From assembly GCA_963700895.1 (NCBI GenBank), contig CAVOZI010000011.1, positions 111,157 through 175,156 on the forward strand: a DNA stretch of 64,000 nt, given 5' to 3'. The stretch is from Anderseniella sp963700895. GTDB taxonomy: Bacteria > Pseudomonadota > Alphaproteobacteria > Rhizobiales > Aestuariivirgaceae. The notes under the pieces were generated by a model, which saw only the letters and a program-made list of their open reading frames with translations, had not been told where the DNA came from and made no database searches. The position numbers were made by a program, and so were the translations under genes. Every line of letters begins with the position of its first letter. The stretch's first letter is position 1. This document shows positions 37,058 through 48,231 of the stretch, one piece after another.

Positions 37058-37354
37058 ATGACGAGCCGCAAAGACAAGCAGCCTGCGCAAGGGCCTGACA
37101 TGATTGTGCCGGAGGATGACGGGTCCGCCGAAGCGCAGATGAACCGTCAGGCAGCGTTGCGTTATATTCTCGATGCCTGGGAGGAAGCCGTGTACGATGG
37201 CCTCGATCCCGACTGCGTCGCCACTGCCGCCATTTTCGCCGCCTTGTCGGACATGATCGCAACCTATGGCGAAGAGCCGGTAGCCGTCATGGCCGAACGC
37301 CTGCCCGACCGCATCCGTAACGGCGAATTCACCGTGTTGCGGAAGATCCACTGA
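37058..37354 (+). CDS. Conserved hypothetical protein
   Basis: 98 residues from ATG 37058 (MTSRKDKQPAQ), with GGGTGG upstream. The middle (RYILDAWEEAVYDGLDPDCV then AAIFAALSDMIATYGEEPVA) is helical and acidic. It reminds me of small unannotated proteins seen in rhizobia, but I cannot name a domain. Predicted cytosolic. Convergent with acuI, 16 bases apart. Confidence 0.68.
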   Translation: MTSRKDKQPAQGPDMIVPEDDGSAEAQMNRQAALRYILDAWEEAVYDGLDPDCVATAAIFAALSDMIATYGEEPVAVMAERLPDRIRNGEFTVLRKIH

Positions 37355-37370
37355 TCTTACAGGCGCCGCC

Positions 37371-38360
37371 TCAGGCGATGTCCACGACAACGCGGCCACG
37401 CACCTTGCCGGCGATGATGTCAGCGCCCGCGGCAATGACCTCATCCAGCTTGATGTGGGTGGTCAGCGCATCGAGCTTGGCCATGTCGAGGTCCTTCGCC
37501 AGCCGCGCCCAGGCCTGTTCGCGGCGCGGCTTCGGGCACATTACCGAGTCCACCCCGATCAGCCTGACGCCGCGCAGGATGAACGGCGCCACCGAGGTGG
37601 GCAGGTCCATGCCTTGCGCAAGGCCACAGGCCGCAACCACACCGCCATAGTTCATCTGCGACAGAACGTTGGCCAGCGTGGTGGAGCCGACCGCATCGAT
37701 GCAGGCCGCCCACCGCGACTTGGCCAGCGGCTTGGGCGGGGTGTTGAATTCCTCGCGGTTGACGATGCTGCTTGCGCCGAGACCCTTCAAAAAGGTTTTC
37801 TCTTCGGTGCGGCCGGTGGAGGCCGTCACCGAGTAGCCGAGCTTCGACAGGATGGCGATGGCCACCGAGCCGACGCCGCCTGCAGCACCCGTCACCAGCA
37901 CCTCGCCCGAGGCAGGCGTGATGCCCTGGTCTTCCAGCGCCATGACGCACAGCATCGACGTATAGCCCGCCGTGCCGATGGCCATGGCATGGGCGGCATC
38001 CATACCCTTCGGCATCTTCACCAGCCAGTCGCCCTTGACGCGGGCCCGCTCGGCAAGGCCGCCGGAGTGCCCCTCGCCCACGCCCCAGCCATTGAGGATG
38101 ACCGCATCGCCCGGCTTGTAGTCCGGGTTGTCCGACGCGGCGACGGTGCCGGCAAAGTCGATGCCGGGGATCAGCGGGAACTTGCGGATGATCGGCGCCT
38201 TGGCGGTCAGCGCCAGGCCATCCTTGTAGTTGACGGTGGAGTGCGTCACGTTCACGGTCACATCGCCCTCCATCAGGTCGGCGTCTGTCAGGGTGACGAG
38301 TTTGGCGGTCTGCTTGTCGTCAACCTTGTCGATCTGGATGGCGCGGAACGTATCGGACAT
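37371..38360 (-). CDS. acuI: Acrylyl-CoA reductase (NADPH), YhdH/AcuI-type MDR
   Basis: 329 residues from ATG 38360. A zinc-free medium-chain reductase with the Rossmann motif VLVTGAAGGVGSVAIAIL and the characteristic HSTVNYKDGLALTAKAP and PGIDFAGTV segments of AcuI/YhdH. AcuI reduces acrylyl-CoA to propionyl-CoA and detoxifies acrylate in DMSP-degrading bacteria, but it is widespread and also serves other pathways. No dddX/dmdA gene is in the window. Confidence 0.88.
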   Translation of the reverse strand: MSDTFRAIQIDKVDDKQTAKLVTLTDADLMEGDVTVNVTHSTVNYKDGLALTAKAPIIRKFPLIPGIDFAGTVAASDNPDYKPGDAVILNGWGVGEGHSGGLAERARVKGDWLVKMPKGMDAAHAMAIGTAGYTSMLCVMALEDQGITPASGEVLVTGAAGGVGSVAIAILSKLGYSVTASTGRTEEKTFLKGLGASSIVNREEFNTPPKPLAKSRWAACIDAVGSTTLANVLSQMNYGGVVAACGLAQGMDLPTSVAPFILRGVRLIGVDSVMCPKPRREQAWARLAKDLDMAKLDALTTHIKLDEVIAAGADIIAGKVRGRVVVDIA

Positions 38361-38456
38361 TGGAGGCAACTCCCGGTAAGCTTGAGGGTGGCTTGAACGT
38401 GCTCACCGGCTTACGTAAATCTGCACCGTCTCGCAAGTGCCAAGGACCCCTGAACC

Positions 38457-39326
38457 ATGCCAGCAAACATCGCCAGCCTCAGCAATCGTGCGGTGATAAG
38501 CCTGACGGGCGGAGAAACCCTGGCTTTCCTGCAGGACCTGATCACCGCGGACGTGGAAGCGTTGAAGCCCGGCGAGGCGGCCCACGGCGGCCTGCTGACG
38601 CCACAGGGCAAGATCCTGTTCGACTTCTTCATCATCGCCACGGCGGACGGGGCGCTGATCGACTGCGATGGCGGCCAGCGCGATGGCCTGCTGCAGCGGC
38701 TCACCATGTACAAGCTGCGCCGCGCTATCGTCCTCAAGTCGAGGGATGAGCTTGCCGTTGCAGCAGGCTGGGGTGACGGAGACTTGCCGGTGGCCGACGG
38801 CGCGTTCGTCTTCGCGGACCCGCGGCTGGCGGGCCTCGGCCATCGCATCATTGCGCCAGCAGATGGACTGGCGCGGATCACCAACTCCAGCGCCGAAGAC
38901 TATGCGTCCATGCGCATGACCATGGGCGTGGCGGACAGCGCCGAAATCGGCTCCAGCCAGTTGTTTCCGCACGAAGCCAACTACGACCAGTTCGGCTCGG
39001 TGGGCTTCCGCAAGGGCTGCTATGTGGGCCAGGAAGTGGTGTCGCGCATGCAGCACCGGGGCACGGCGCGCAGCCGCATCGTGCCGGTCGAGGCGGCGGA
39101 TGATCTGCCCGCGCCCGGTGCGTCCGTGCATGCAGGTGAGCGCCAGTCGGGCAGCCTTCTGGCGTCCGCCGGCCGGCGCGGGCTGGGGCTGGTCCGGCTC
39201 GACCGGGCGGCGGCGGCTATTGCCGGTGGCAATGGCCTGTCAGTTGACGGTGTTGCGCTGACCATGCACAAGCCGTCGTGGGCGCGCTGGGCTGAGCCGG
39301 CCGGCGGGGGCGAAGGCGAGGATTGA
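38457..39326 (+). CDS. ygfZ: Folate-dependent Fe-S cluster protein YgfZ
   Basis: 289 residues of the GcvT-like fold. The diagnostic KGCYVGQEVVSRMQHRG motif carries the conserved Cys of YgfZ/IBA57. YgfZ assists assembly or repair of certain [4Fe-4S] enzymes using tetrahydrofolate. It is not part of the glycine cleavage system despite the shared fold. Its stop overlaps the tag ATG by one base (TGATG). Confidence 0.93.
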   Translation: MPANIASLSNRAVISLTGGETLAFLQDLITADVEALKPGEAAHGGLLTPQGKILFDFFIIATADGALIDCDGGQRDGLLQRLTMYKLRRAIVLKSRDELAVAAGWGDGDLPVADGAFVFADPRLAGLGHRIIAPADGLARITNSSAEDYASMRMTMGVADSAEIGSSQLFPHEANYDQFGSVGFRKGCYVGQEVVSRMQHRGTARSRIVPVEAADDLPAPGASVHAGERQSGSLLASAGRRGLGLVRLDRAAAAIAGGNGLSVDGVALTMHKPSWARWAEPAGGGEGED

Positions 39327-39934
39327 TGGGCTGGGAACATTCGCTGATCACCCACGAAGACGGGCTTGACCGCTGCGGCTGGTGTGGCACCACGCCGGAC
39401 TACGTGGCCTATCACGACACCGAGTGGGGCGTGCCGGAATACGATGGCAAGGCGCTGTTCGAGAAGCTTTTGCTAGACGGGTTCCAGGCGGGGCTGTCGT
39501 GGATCACCATCCTGCGCAAGCGCGACAATTACCGCGCTGCCTTCGACGGGTTCGATGCAGGGAAAATGGCGCTTTATTCAGCTGAGAAAAAAGCTGAACT
39601 GATGTTGAATCCGGGCATCGTCCGCAACCGTTTGAAGATCGACGCGGCGGTGACCAATGCCCAGGCCTATCTGGACATGGGCGGCGACGAAGCGTTCTCG
39701 CAATACCTGTGGGGTTTCATGGACGGACGTCCGCTGGTCAACCGGTTCACCCACCTCGAGCAGGTGCCCGCCGCCACGCCGCTTGCGGAAGCGATCTCGA
39801 AGGACCTCAAGAAACGCGGCTTCCGGTTTGTCGGGCCGACCATCGTCTATGCCTTCATGCAGGCCGTCGGCATGGTCAACGACCACCTTGTCACTTGCCA
39901 TAGACATGGGGCCGTGAGTGGCGAAAGAGGCTGA
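39326..39934 (+). CDS. tag: DNA-3-methyladenine glycosylase I
   Basis: About 202 residues. Tag removes 3-methyladenine from alkylated DNA. Conserved features: the N-terminal RCGWCG zinc ligand and YHDTEWGVPEYD, the DGFQAGLSWITILRKR pocket, and the C-terminal VNDHLVTCHRH with His/Cys zinc ligands. Translation is likely coupled to ygfZ by the overlapping TGATG, and its 3' end overlaps the HD gene by 17 bases. Confidence 0.95.
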   Translation: MGWEHSLITHEDGLDRCGWCGTTPDYVAYHDTEWGVPEYDGKALFEKLLLDGFQAGLSWITILRKRDNYRAAFDGFDAGKMALYSAEKKAELMLNPGIVRNRLKIDAAVTNAQAYLDMGGDEAFSQYLWGFMDGRPLVNRFTHLEQVPAATPLAEAISKDLKKRGFRFVGPTIVYAFMQAVGMVNDHLVTCHRHGAVSGERG

Positions 39935-40526
39935 AAAACCAAGGGCATGGCAGCGCATGCTGTCGGGCCGGCGGCTCGACCTGCTCGAACCGTCGCCGCT
40001 TGATGTCGAGATCGAGGACATCGCCCACGGGCTTGCACGGGTGGCGCGCTGGAACGGCCAGACGCACGGGGCGCATGCCTTCTCGGTTGCGCAGCACTGC
40101 GTGATCGTTGAACAGCTGCTAACGGAAATGCACCCGTCCATCGACCCGCGCTGGCGGCTGGCGGCGCTTCTGCACGATGCGTCGGAATACGTCATCGGCG
40201 ACATGATCTCGCCGTTCAAGGCGGCTTTGGGCATTGATTACAAGGACTTCGAGGGGCGACTGATGGAGGCGGTGCACCTGCGCTTCGGCCTGCCCGCCGC
40301 GCTGCCGCATGCGGTCGAGAAGCAGATCAAGCGCGCCGACAAGGCGTCCGCCTTCTACGAGGCGACGGTGCTGGCGGGCTTCGAGGATGGCGAGGCTGCC
40401 CGCTTCTTCGGCCGGCCGCGCGGGCTGGCGCCGGCCACCATCGAACGCATGCGCAAGCTCGTGCCACTGCCGCCGGAAGCGGCCTGCTCGGCCTACATGA
40501 AGAAGTTTTCCCAGCTCAAACTCTGA
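39918..40526 (+). CDS. HD-domain phosphohydrolase (YfbR-like)
   Basis: 202 residues from GTG 39918. The metal-binding HD pattern is HAFSVAQHC, ALLHDASEYVIGD and IKRADKAS. YfbR-type proteins are 5'-nucleotidases on deoxyribonucleoside monophosphates; this one may act on nucleotides but is not proven to. It overlaps the tag gene by 17 bases, so ygfZ-tag-HD form a coupled set. Confidence 0.87.
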   Translation: MAKEAEKPRAWQRMLSGRRLDLLEPSPLDVEIEDIAHGLARVARWNGQTHGAHAFSVAQHCVIVEQLLTEMHPSIDPRWRLAALLHDASEYVIGDMISPFKAALGIDYKDFEGRLMEAVHLRFGLPAALPHAVEKQIKRADKASAFYEATVLAGFEDGEAARFFGRPRGLAPATIERMRKLVPLPPEAACSAYMKKFSQLKL

Positions 40527-40654
40527 CGGATTGAAGCCGGATTCAACCACATTTACGCAAGGGAATACCTTCCGCGTTGACATCTTCTTCCGGTTGCTAG
40601 ACACAGATATTCAGTTATCGGATTGTGTTTCATGCGCACGTGAAGGGGCTCGTG

Positions 40655-42616
40655 TTGATCAAGCGGATTGCATGGTTGCTGGCAGGGGCGGCGATGCCAT
40701 TCTTGGCGCCGCAAGCCGCCGTGGCAGCCGATCTCGAGATAACCGATCCGGCCTGGAGCGGCAATTTCACTGCCAGCTTCGGCGTGAACGAGTACTATAC
40801 AGATAACGTCTTCTACTCCCGGCCAACCTGGCACGACAACGCCTTCGAACCCCGTCGTGGCGACTGGGTAACGGTCTTCCTGCCAGCTCTCAACTACCGG
40901 CTGGAGCGCGAAGGCCACCGGATCAACCTGGGCGGCAGCGCGGAGATTGGCCGGTATGCGACCTATGGCTCGGAAAACTATGAAGATTTCCGGCTATATT
41001 CGAACGGGGTTCACCGCCTTGACCCGATGACCCTGGCCGTGTGGGGCCTCAGCGTTGCGCGCGAACATGAACCGCGCAACTCGACCGACCCGGTGGCGCA
41101 AACAGGACCGGTCCCTCCGGTCTACTGGAATACTGCCAGCTAAGGCGCCGTATCTCGCCGCTTCGGGGACGACACCGTGAAGGTGGGTTACACCTTCGAC
41201 CGGTATGACTTCGTTGAATCTGGCGGCGTCAACTATGACTACCGCGACCGCAACATGGGCACCCTTGGTGCGCGCTGGACCCATCGCAACGATGACACCA
41301 CATCGATCTACGTGGAAGGTTCTTTCGATGTCCGCGAGTATGACACCACCAACTTCCGCGATTCGCGCGGCGCGCGCGCCAGTCTCGGGTGGCAAAAGAA
41401 GTTCAGCGATACCGTCGATGTCGAACTTTATGCCGGACTGATCTTCCAGAATTTTGACAACGCCGCGTTTGATGACGTGATTGCCGCAAACCATGGCGGC
41501 GGTTCCAATTCTTCGTCCGGCGGCAAGAAGGTTCAGGCCGGCAAGAAGGCTGCCGGTGGCGGCGACACTGCTGACAAGGGCAAGAAGGGCGGCAAACCGG
41601 CAACAACCGAGGCAGCCGAGGGCGAAGAAGAGGATTCGGATCGTCCGACTTGGGCGGGCGTACCCGGCAAGGATGGCAAACCGGGTCGTGGCAATGCGTC
41701 TTCCGGTACCAAGAAGGGCACGCTGTTTGGCGACATGTATGTCATTCTGCGTGACGAGAATGGCGTGCCGATCCTGAGCGATGCAGGCTTTGTCCAACCG
41801 ATTGCCGAAGATGGCAGTTTGATCCCATTGGACGAAGAAGGCGCTCCTATTGATGACACCCTCACGCAGGAAGTCGAGCTGGGCCGCCTCAATGTCGGCC
41901 GGTCGCCAAAGTTCGTGCTCAGCACCCGCTATGAGGAAGCACTTCTGGCCATCAACGCCGCCGATGAGGTCACTCTCGACCCGGCAGGACGCCTGACACT
42001 CATCACCCTTGATGATCCGGCAACGACGGACGTCAACGAGGCGTCGGTCAAGACCATTGACGCACCACTGGAGAACCTGGCCCTGTACGTCGAACTGATG
42101 AACACCGGCACGTTGACGGGCGTCGACAGCGACACGGTGTTCAGCGCCGACCTGCAAAACCTGATCGATGGCAACTTCACCGCCGACGACCTTGTGGAAG
42201 CAGCCAACCTTTTCGCAGCGGCGGCAGACAAGACCGGCACCATCCTGGTGGACAATGTGGTCTACATGAACTCGATCCTCGACATCACCGGATCGATTGC
42301 TGATCCGCTCGATCCGACCAACACGACCGAGTATGTCGACTTCAGCAGCTACACCTATGACCGCTCGGACGCTTACGGCGATGTCACTGCCAGCGTGCTG
42401 GTGTATGTGCCGGACCCGGACGGTGATGGGGCGCTGACCGAAAGCTGGGTGCCGCAGGAGGTGAACATCTACACCGCGGTGTTTGGCGGTAGCGAGGACG
42501 GCATTGCAACGGACGACGCGGCCGGGTTTGCCCAGGCTGCTGACGATGCGCTGCAGGTCATCGAGTTCATCCACGAATACGCACTGCCGGCAGTGCCGAC
42601 AACGACCACGAACTAG
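40655..42616 (+). pseudogene. Outer-membrane beta-barrel gene with internal TAA, fused to an acidic domain
   Basis: TTG 40655, with AAGGGG six bases before, starts MIKRIAWLLAGAAMPFLAP and a signal peptide (to VAA). The first 162 residues are the N-terminal part of a BBP2-like beta-barrel (alternating aromatic strands, e.g. GNFTASFGVNEYYTDNVFYS). TAA at 41141-41143 ends that frame, but barrel sequence continues in the same frame (GAVSRRFGDDTVKVGYTFDR ...), reaching VELYAGLIFQNFDN. Then a Gly/Lys-rich linker leads into a ~330-residue acidic domain (LFGDMYVILRDENGVPIL, TIDAPLENLALYVELM, ADKTGTILVDNVVYMNSILD). A downstream start at ATG/GTG near 41177 would encode only the second part. Whether the stop is read through is unknown. 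Confidence 0.62.
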
Positions 42617-42653
42617 AAACAGGGCCTGTCTCGTCAGGCGTTGAACATGCGAC

Positions 42654-42684
42654 ACCGGCAGCCCTCAAAAGGCTGCCGGTTTTT
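42654..42684 (+). terminator. Intrinsic terminator after the beta-barrel gene
   Basis: ACCGGCAGCC and GGCTGCCGGT form a perfect 10-base stem around a seven-base CTCAAAA loop, followed by a T-run (42680-42684). It reads to the right, 38 bases after the stop of the acidic-domain ORF, and shows that this region is, or was, transcribed. Confidence 0.85.
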
Positions 42685-42711
42685 GCTGCCTGGCGGAAGG
42701 ATTACAGACCC

Positions 42712-43560
42712 TCAGGCCAGCTTGCCCTGCGTATGGGCGTACTCCCAGTACAGTTCCCGCGTCTTCTTGTAGACGGGGCCGGGTTGAAGCTCCCGGTCTT
42801 CGACACGGGCGACCGGCGCCACCTTGGCCCAGTTGCCGGTAGAGAACACCTCATCGGCTTCCAGGAAGTCCTTCCAACGCAGTGAGCGTTCATGCACCTT
42901 GACGCCAGCCTCGCGCAGCAGGTTGACGACGCGCTGGCGGGTTATGCCATTGAGGAATGTGCCGTTGGGGACGGGCGTGAACACCTCGCCGTCGCGGGCG
43001 TACCAGATATTGGCAGTGGCCAGTTCCGACACGTTCGACAGCGGGTCGAGCATCACCGCATTGTCGAAGCCGCGGGCGCGGGCCTCGCGCATGGCGCGGG
43101 CGGAGTTGGGGTAATGGCAGGCCGCCTTGGCGTCGGTTGGCGAATACTCGACCGAAGGGCGGCGGAACGGCGAGCAGGTGACAGAAAAGCCCTTGGGCTC
43201 GGGCATCGGCGCGTCGTAGACGGCCAGCGCGAAGCGGGTGGTGTCCGGATGGACATCGACGAAGCCGTCATCGGCCCAGTACATCGGGCGGATGTAGAGC
43301 TCGGCCCCGGAACCGAACTTGGCGATCCCCTCGCGGGCAAGCGCCTCGATTTCTGCGGCGTCATATTGCGGTTTGAGGCCGAAGGTCTTCGCCGAGTTGA
43401 CGACGCGCTGGCAATGCTGGCCAAGGTCCGGTGCGGTGTCCTCGAACGCCCGCGCGCCATCGAACACGCACGAGCCTAGCCACATGGCGTGGGTCATCGG
43501 GTTGGCCACTGCTGGCGGTGTGTCGTGCCACTTGCCTTCCCAGAACGTCCAGATCGCCAT
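42712..43560 (-). CDS. Class IV aminotransferase (branched-chain amino acid type)
   Basis: 282 residues. PLP-dependent fold-type IV: GSCVFDGARAFED, LYIRPMYWADDG, the Schiff-base Lys region TDAKAACHYPNSARAMREAR and the C-terminal GITRQRVVNLLREAGVKV with FSTGNWAKVAPVAR. Such enzymes transaminate leucine, isoleucine and valine (IlvE-like) or related amino acids; a D-amino-acid or aminodeoxychorismate-lyase role is less likely. I have left the symbol empty because specificity is not settled. Confidence 0.86.
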   Translation of the reverse strand: MAIWTFWEGKWHDTPPAVANPMTHAMWLGSCVFDGARAFEDTAPDLGQHCQRVVNSAKTFGLKPQYDAAEIEALAREGIAKFGSGAELYIRPMYWADDGFVDVHPDTTRFALAVYDAPMPEPKGFSVTCSPFRRPSVEYSPTDAKAACHYPNSARAMREARARGFDNAVMLDPLSNVSELATANIWYARDGEVFTPVPNGTFLNGITRQRVVNLLREAGVKVHERSLRWKDFLEADEVFSTGNWAKVAPVARVEDRELQPGPVYKKTRELYWEYAHTQGKLA

Positions 43561-43736
43561 CGCATTACCTCACGAACATGATTTCATTTCGTACGGATGG
43601 TGCCCGATTGCCGGGGGGCGGGTAAAGAGGGGGATTCAGATTTGATGTTCGCAACAGGAATGCCAGGCCCATTCCCAGGCAGCAGCAAATGCAGCAAGCT
43701 TGGCGGCACGATCAACAACGGACCAGGATACGGCAC

Positions 43737-44168
43737 ATGAACAAGACACGGGCGATCGCGTTTGCCGCGCTGACGCTGGCGCTGGCGGCTTTTGCGGCTG
43801 GCTCACCTGTGCAGGCAGCCGGGCAAGGCTGGACCTGCAGCTATGACGCCGCCAGCGGGCTGGCGTGGAAGAACGGCAAGTGGACGCCGGCCCAGTTTTC
43901 GCCGGGCGGCGCATTCGAACTTCACGCCGGCGACGGCGGCCTGAGCGCTGAAAGCGCAGCCGGGCCGATGTCGTCCAACAGCAGGCTGGTGGATTGCCGG
44001 CTGCCGCAACGCACCGGCCTGATGTGCATCGACCCGGATGGCAGCTGGCTGCTGTTCAACCCGCGCACCGGCAAGGGTGCGGTCTCGAAGATCTATACCT
44101 CGCTGAAGGCGCCACCCAATGAAGGTTCGACCTTGTCCGTGGAGCCGTTCACCTGCCGCAAACAGTAG
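43737..44168 (+). CDS. Secreted hypothetical protein
   Basis: 143 residues with a signal peptide (MNKTRAIAFAALTLALAAFAAGSPVQA). The mature part has three Cys residues within CSYDAASG, VDCRLPQRTGLMCIDPDGSW and a final FTCRKQ, which could form disulfides in the periplasm. No known domain. It is a monocistronic unit; AGGA lies ~7 bases before the ATG. Confidence 0.7.
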   Translation: MNKTRAIAFAALTLALAAFAAGSPVQAAGQGWTCSYDAASGLAWKNGKWTPAQFSPGGAFELHAGDGGLSAESAAGPMSSNSRLVDCRLPQRTGLMCIDPDGSWLLFNPRTGKGAVSKIYTSLKAPPNEGSTLSVEPFTCRKQ

Positions 44169-44183
44169 CGCGGCGGCGGCATC

Positions 44184-44206
44184 AAAAAACCCCGCTTGTG
44201 GCGGGG
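44184..44206 (-). terminator. Intrinsic terminator of the SleB gene
   Basis: On the minus strand CCCCGC and GCGGGG form a stem around CACAA, followed by six Ts. It lies 36 bases after the stop of the cell-wall hydrolase and reads in its direction. Confidence 0.8.
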
Positions 44207-44241
44207 TGGCGGAAACATCAGCAAGGCGGAGAAACAAATGA

Positions 44242-45195
44242 TCAGCTGTCGTGATAGAAGATGTGGCGGCCGATCTTGATGAGGCGCTTCATGTGGCCGG
44301 ACCAGCGCGGATTTACATAGTCGGCGTGGTAGTGGGTGGCGGTTGATACCACCCGCACGTACGCATTGCCTGCCATGGCACGGGAGGCAAGCTGCTTGGC
44401 CTTGGTCCACTCTTTCGCGCCTTGCGGTATGTCCTTCTTGCCATCGCAGGCGAAGGAAAACTGGCACGAATTCATCCGATGGGCGCCTTCGTAGACCACG
44501 CCGCAGATGGTGTTGGGATAGCTCGACGACTTGACCCGGTTGAGGATCACGTTAGCTACCGCGATCTGGCCTGCCTCGGGCTCGGAGCGAGCCTCGAAAT
44601 AGATGGCCCGGGCGAGGCAATCCTTCTCCGCGAGCCGCACGTCGCGCTGCTTGAGCACCCGCTGCTTTTCCTCACGCGCAAGCTTGAAGCTGTTTTCAAG
44701 CTTGGAAATCTTCGGGGCGGCCGGAATCGACACGAGCTTGACCGGTGCAGCCGGCTTTGCTTCCGGCAACGCGCCGAGCGAGGCCTGCTGGCTTGCCGAA
44801 GGCCCGACAGCTATTTCGTCGCTGATGAAATCGGATTTGGCGAGGCTCGCAACGCGCACATTGCCGTCCACGGCCACCATGCGGAAATCCTGGCGCACCG
44901 GCTCATCCAAAAGCGAGCCCTTGGCGGCGATGGTGGTGGCGGGCGACATGACGTCGGCCCACTGGGCGGATGGTTGCTGGGGGGCGATCGAGGCGGTGGC
45001 CCGGTTGATCTGGTGGCCGGCGAACGCCACCGCACCAACCACGGCAATGCCGGCAAGGGCGAACGTCATGATTTCCGACAGGGACATCGACTGGTCGACT
45101 TCCTCCCTGCGGCGGGATGCGCGGGCGCGCATCCGCATATGACGCTCGTAATCCGACAAATTTCCGGGCCTTTCCCTGCGAGGTCCGTTGCACAC
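44242..45195 (-). CDS. Cell wall hydrolase, SleB family
   Basis: 317 residues. A basic cytosolic N-terminus and one TM helix (~residues 42-60, IMTFALAGIAVVGAVAFAG) are followed by a periplasmic linker and a coiled-coil stretch (~160-190) before the Hydrolase_2/SleB domain: CLARAIYFEARSEPEAGQIAV, VILNRV, and CQFSFACDGKKD. The family cleaves peptidoglycan, typically in spore cortex or cell division. ATG 45195 is used; ATG 45138 is a possible alternative. A TTAACCAT motif ends upstream. Confidence 0.87.
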   Translation of the reverse strand: MCNGPRRERPGNLSDYERHMRMRARASRRREEVDQSMSLSEIMTFALAGIAVVGAVAFAGHQINRATASIAPQQPSAQWADVMSPATTIAAKGSLLDEPVRQDFRMVAVDGNVRVASLAKSDFISDEIAVGPSASQQASLGALPEAKPAAPVKLVSIPAAPKISKLENSFKLAREEKQRVLKQRDVRLAEKDCLARAIYFEARSEPEAGQIAVANVILNRVKSSSYPNTICGVVYEGAHRMNSCQFSFACDGKKDIPQGAKEWTKAKQLASRAMAGNAYVRVVSTATHYHADYVNPRWSGHMKRLIKIGRHIFYHDS

Positions 45196-45232
45196 TCACC
45201 CCAAAGTGTAGATCAAGGGCGTTTATCATAGG

Positions 45233-45240
45233 TTAACCAT
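45233..45240 (+). promoter_or_regulatory. Possible CtrA half-site upstream of the SleB gene
   Basis: TTAACCAT matches the CtrA half-site consensus seen in alphaproteobacteria and lies ~38 bases before the hydrolase start. CtrA often controls cell-envelope genes. A single 8-base match could be chance. Confidence 0.35.
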
Positions 45241-45323
45241 ACAGGCAAGATTACCCCTCTGCCCAAATGGTTGATAACCATCCACTTTGCTAACCGGCAA
45301 AAGCGGCGGAGACAAGGCAGAAA

Positions 45324-47996
<2,673 letters not shown>

Positions 47997-48180
47997 TAAA
48001 TCTGCCCCAGATACGTGTAACACGGCTCTCGTCTCCCGAATTTTCCAGGTTTGCCTGAAGGTATGGCCCTGGTAGAGGCAAGCGCCGGGCCAGACGGGAG
48101 ACTCGTCTTTTCATTGCGCCAGATGCACGGTTTCAGCGCGGTTTTCAAGAAATTACTTGTTGCAGTGCACAAACTTTGCC

Positions 48181-48203
48181 GGAACTGTTCCCGAAACGGG
48201 AAC
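48181..48203. repeat. Overlapping palindromes in the glyS-ppdK gap
   Basis: GGAAC-T-GTTCC (48181-48191) and GTTCCCG-AAA-CGGGAAC (48187-48203) share the central GTTCC. The second forms a 7-base stem with no T-run, so it may be a terminator-like stop after glyS or an operator for ppdK. No regulator is assignable. Confidence 0.4.
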
Positions 48204-48231
48204 CGGATCGGGGCGTTGCGACTGACGATGC

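Noticed and set aside
40994..42655. 553-codon minus-strand open frame opposite the beta-barrel region
   Set aside because: Considered as a real gene because the plus gene is broken, but it has no recognisable domain, ribosome binding site or signal, and the plus strand has signal peptide, barrel strands and a terminator.
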